Position numbers and translations under genes: made by a program. From Pseudoalteromonas sp. XI10 (GTDB lineage: Bacteria > Pseudomonadota > Gammaproteobacteria > Enterobacterales > Alteromonadaceae), in the NCBI RefSeq assembly GCF_001469895.1, contig NZ_LOPY01000019.1:248001-312000 (forward strand): a DNA stretch of 64,000 nucleotides, read 5' to 3'. Positions 62,873 through 64,000 of this stretch are shown here, in pieces. Each line of letters starts with the position of its first letter. Positions within the stretch are counted from its first letter, which is position 1. The notes below the pieces were generated by a model. That model was not told where the DNA came from. It did not search any database and saw only the letters and a list, made by a program, of their open reading frames with translations.

Positions 62873-64000
62873 CTAAAAGCGATAGCTCAAACTTAACGTA
62901 TAGCGACTGCCATAAGCATTATGGTTTATAGAATCAAAACCTCGACTTGAACCATACAGTTTAGGCGGTTCTTTATCGAAGATATTATCGATACGAGCAC
63001 GGATTGATAATGCATCATTGATAAAATACCCGGCTGATAAATCCCATACTAGCCAGTCATCAACATCGCGTTTTAACTCATCATTAAGCTCGCCAAGTTC
63101 TTCTAGCTCATCTATTTCACGGCCACGAAGCCCTTCAATATCATCCTCATAGCTACTGGTATAATTGGCGCCTAGGTTTAAATAATAACTCTCGGCATCC
63201 CAATCTATAGAGAATCTGCCAACATTTTCAGGGTAGCGATAAGTGCCGATTAGCTTTTCGATTGCATCTGAACCGGGTTTGTTTCGTTCAAATTCTAAAT
63301 AGTGTGTACCATCAAAAGCGAGCGTTAAGTTACCTTTAGCAAAAAGAAAACGATGATCGAATTTAAAGTCGATACCCGCTAAGGTTTGTGTGCCGGTATT
63401 TTCCAGTGGAATAACATGGTCTCTAAATAGCGGCAGGAATTGCTCATCTTCTCGCGGGTTAAACTCACTAATATAGTTTGTTAGGATCTCTGAAAGATTA
63501 GCGCCTTCACTTTCGATATTAAGGCCTGCATTATCGGTTACTTCACACAGCTGCTGCTCGTACGAAATACCTTGTTGTCCTTGTGGTACTAAGCCACAGT
63601 GACGAAGAGAAGCATCTGTGATTGCTCTATCAAGCACGGCAGTCATATTGGTATCGATGACCTGCTCATGATCAAAATGCCAATAATCGACAGTTAGATT
63701 GGTATTTACAGATGGACTCCATGCAAAGCCAATGCTGAGCGCTTCAGATTCCTCGGCTTTTAGTGCTTGATTACCAAGTTCAAGGCTGTTAACACTGACT
63801 TCTGTACCATCACCCATACAGTATAAATCTGCAACAGCCTGATTTGCGCCGCAATCAAAGCTTGATTGTGTGGTACGTAATTTTACGCCAGCTTGAGTTA
63901 ATGAAGGTGCTCTAAACGACGTTGACCAAGAGCTTCTAATGATCAGAGAATCTGAAGGACGGTAGCTTAAACCCACTTTAGGGTTAAACGTTCCACCAAA
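62873..64000 (-). CDS. TonB-dependent receptor, C-terminal part
   Basis: Only the last 375 or so residues are inside the window; the 5' end continues past 64000. The segment is outer-membrane beta-barrel (WSTSFRAPSLTQAG, LKAEESEALSIGFAW, TNLTVDYWHFD, RARIDNIFDKEPP) and ends in a terminal Phe (LSLSYRF) as for receptors of this type. Its barrel has four cysteines in extracellular-like loops (CGANQAVADLYC, RHCG, QLCE), possibly two disulfides. The plug, signal peptide and ligand are not visible. It lies next to the YfcC-iadA genes on the same strand. Confidence 0.9.
   Translation of the reverse strand, partial: FGGTFNPKVGLSYRPSDSLIIRSSWSTSFRAPSLTQAGVKLRTTQSSFDCGANQAVADLYCMGDGTEVSVNSLELGNQALKAEESEALSIGFAWSPSVNTNLTVDYWHFDHEQVIDTNMTAVLDRAITDASLRHCGLVPQGQQGISYEQQLCEVTDNAGLNIESEGANLSEILTNYISEFNPREDEQFLPLFRDHVIPLENTGTQTLAGIDFKFDHRFLFAKGNLTLAFDGTHYLEFERNKPGSDAIEKLIGTYRYPENVGRFSIDWDAESYYLNLGANYTSSYEDDIEGLRGREIDELEELGELNDELKRDVDDWLVWDLSAGYFINDALSIRARIDNIFDKEPPKLYGSSRGFDSINHNAYGSRYTLSLSYRF

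Noticed and set aside
1..64000. tRNA, rRNA or CRISPR arrays
   Set aside because: I looked for T-loop GGTTCGA contexts, rRNA-like segments and regularly spaced short repeats and found none that hold up. The only repeated elements are the attC sites.

Overview
The window looks like chromosomal DNA of a marine gammaproteobacterium of the Alteromonadales, most likely Pseudoalteromonas. This is inferred from the AT-rich composition and the gene mix: TonB-dependent receptors, E. coli-like ppc, cdd, udp and ppiC, an RND pump, a RegB/RegA pair, a DctB/DctD pair and DUF6279 and YhhN proteins. I saw no rRNA or tRNA gene, CRISPR array, insertion sequence or phage gene.

Most of the sequence is ordinary host chromosome. 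From left to right it holds: an alpha/beta hydrolase and a TPR-sulfotransferase (2.6-4.9 kb); a large TonB-dependent receptor (5.0-7.6); a 50-residue oxidoreductase-like protein, a LETM1-like protein, an M17 aminopeptidase, a YaeR-type VOC protein and a KAS III (7.9-11.6); an operon of amidohydrolase, NTF2-like protein, RegB and RegA (11.7-15.2); small membrane and zinc proteins (15.3-17.1); a nutrient-uptake module of TonB receptor, DctB, DctD, sigma-54 promoter, porin and DASS dicarboxylate transporter (17.2-25.0); an aldehyde dehydrogenase, Sel1 protein, DUF6279 lipoprotein and diguanylate cyclase (25.1-29.9); a LysR regulator divergent from an RND efflux operon with oxidoreductase tail genes (29.9-38.2); lysoplasmalogenase-like YhhN and PpiC (38.2-39.2); a YfcC carrier beside two M24 peptidases (42.5-46.5); ppc facing a TPR histidine kinase (48.3-53.0); cytidine deaminase facing uridine phosphorylase (53.9-55.6); an arginase-family enzyme, a periplasmic binding protein and a CBS/DUF21 protein (56.8-60.1); and a second YfcC carrier with an isoaspartyl dipeptidase, next to a TonB receptor cut by the window edge (60.1-64.0).

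Two islands differ from this background. Positions 1-2182 (+ strand) and 39280-40760 (- strand) are integron gene-cassette arrays: single small genes of unknown function, often with the stop codon inside or beside the next attC core site, separated by attC sites of about 90-120 bp. No integrase gene lies in the window, so each is, as far as can be seen, a cluster of attC sites lacking an integrase. One attC of each array shares an almost identical central segment, in opposite orientation and 38 kb apart, which links the two arrays. A HigBA toxin-antitoxin pair with its own operator-like promoter borders the second array.

Other points of note are a near-perfect sigma-54 promoter ahead of the porin/dicarboxylate transporter genes, an isoaspartyl dipeptidase in which the first metal-binding histidine is a leucine, and two YfcC carriers each paired with peptidases.
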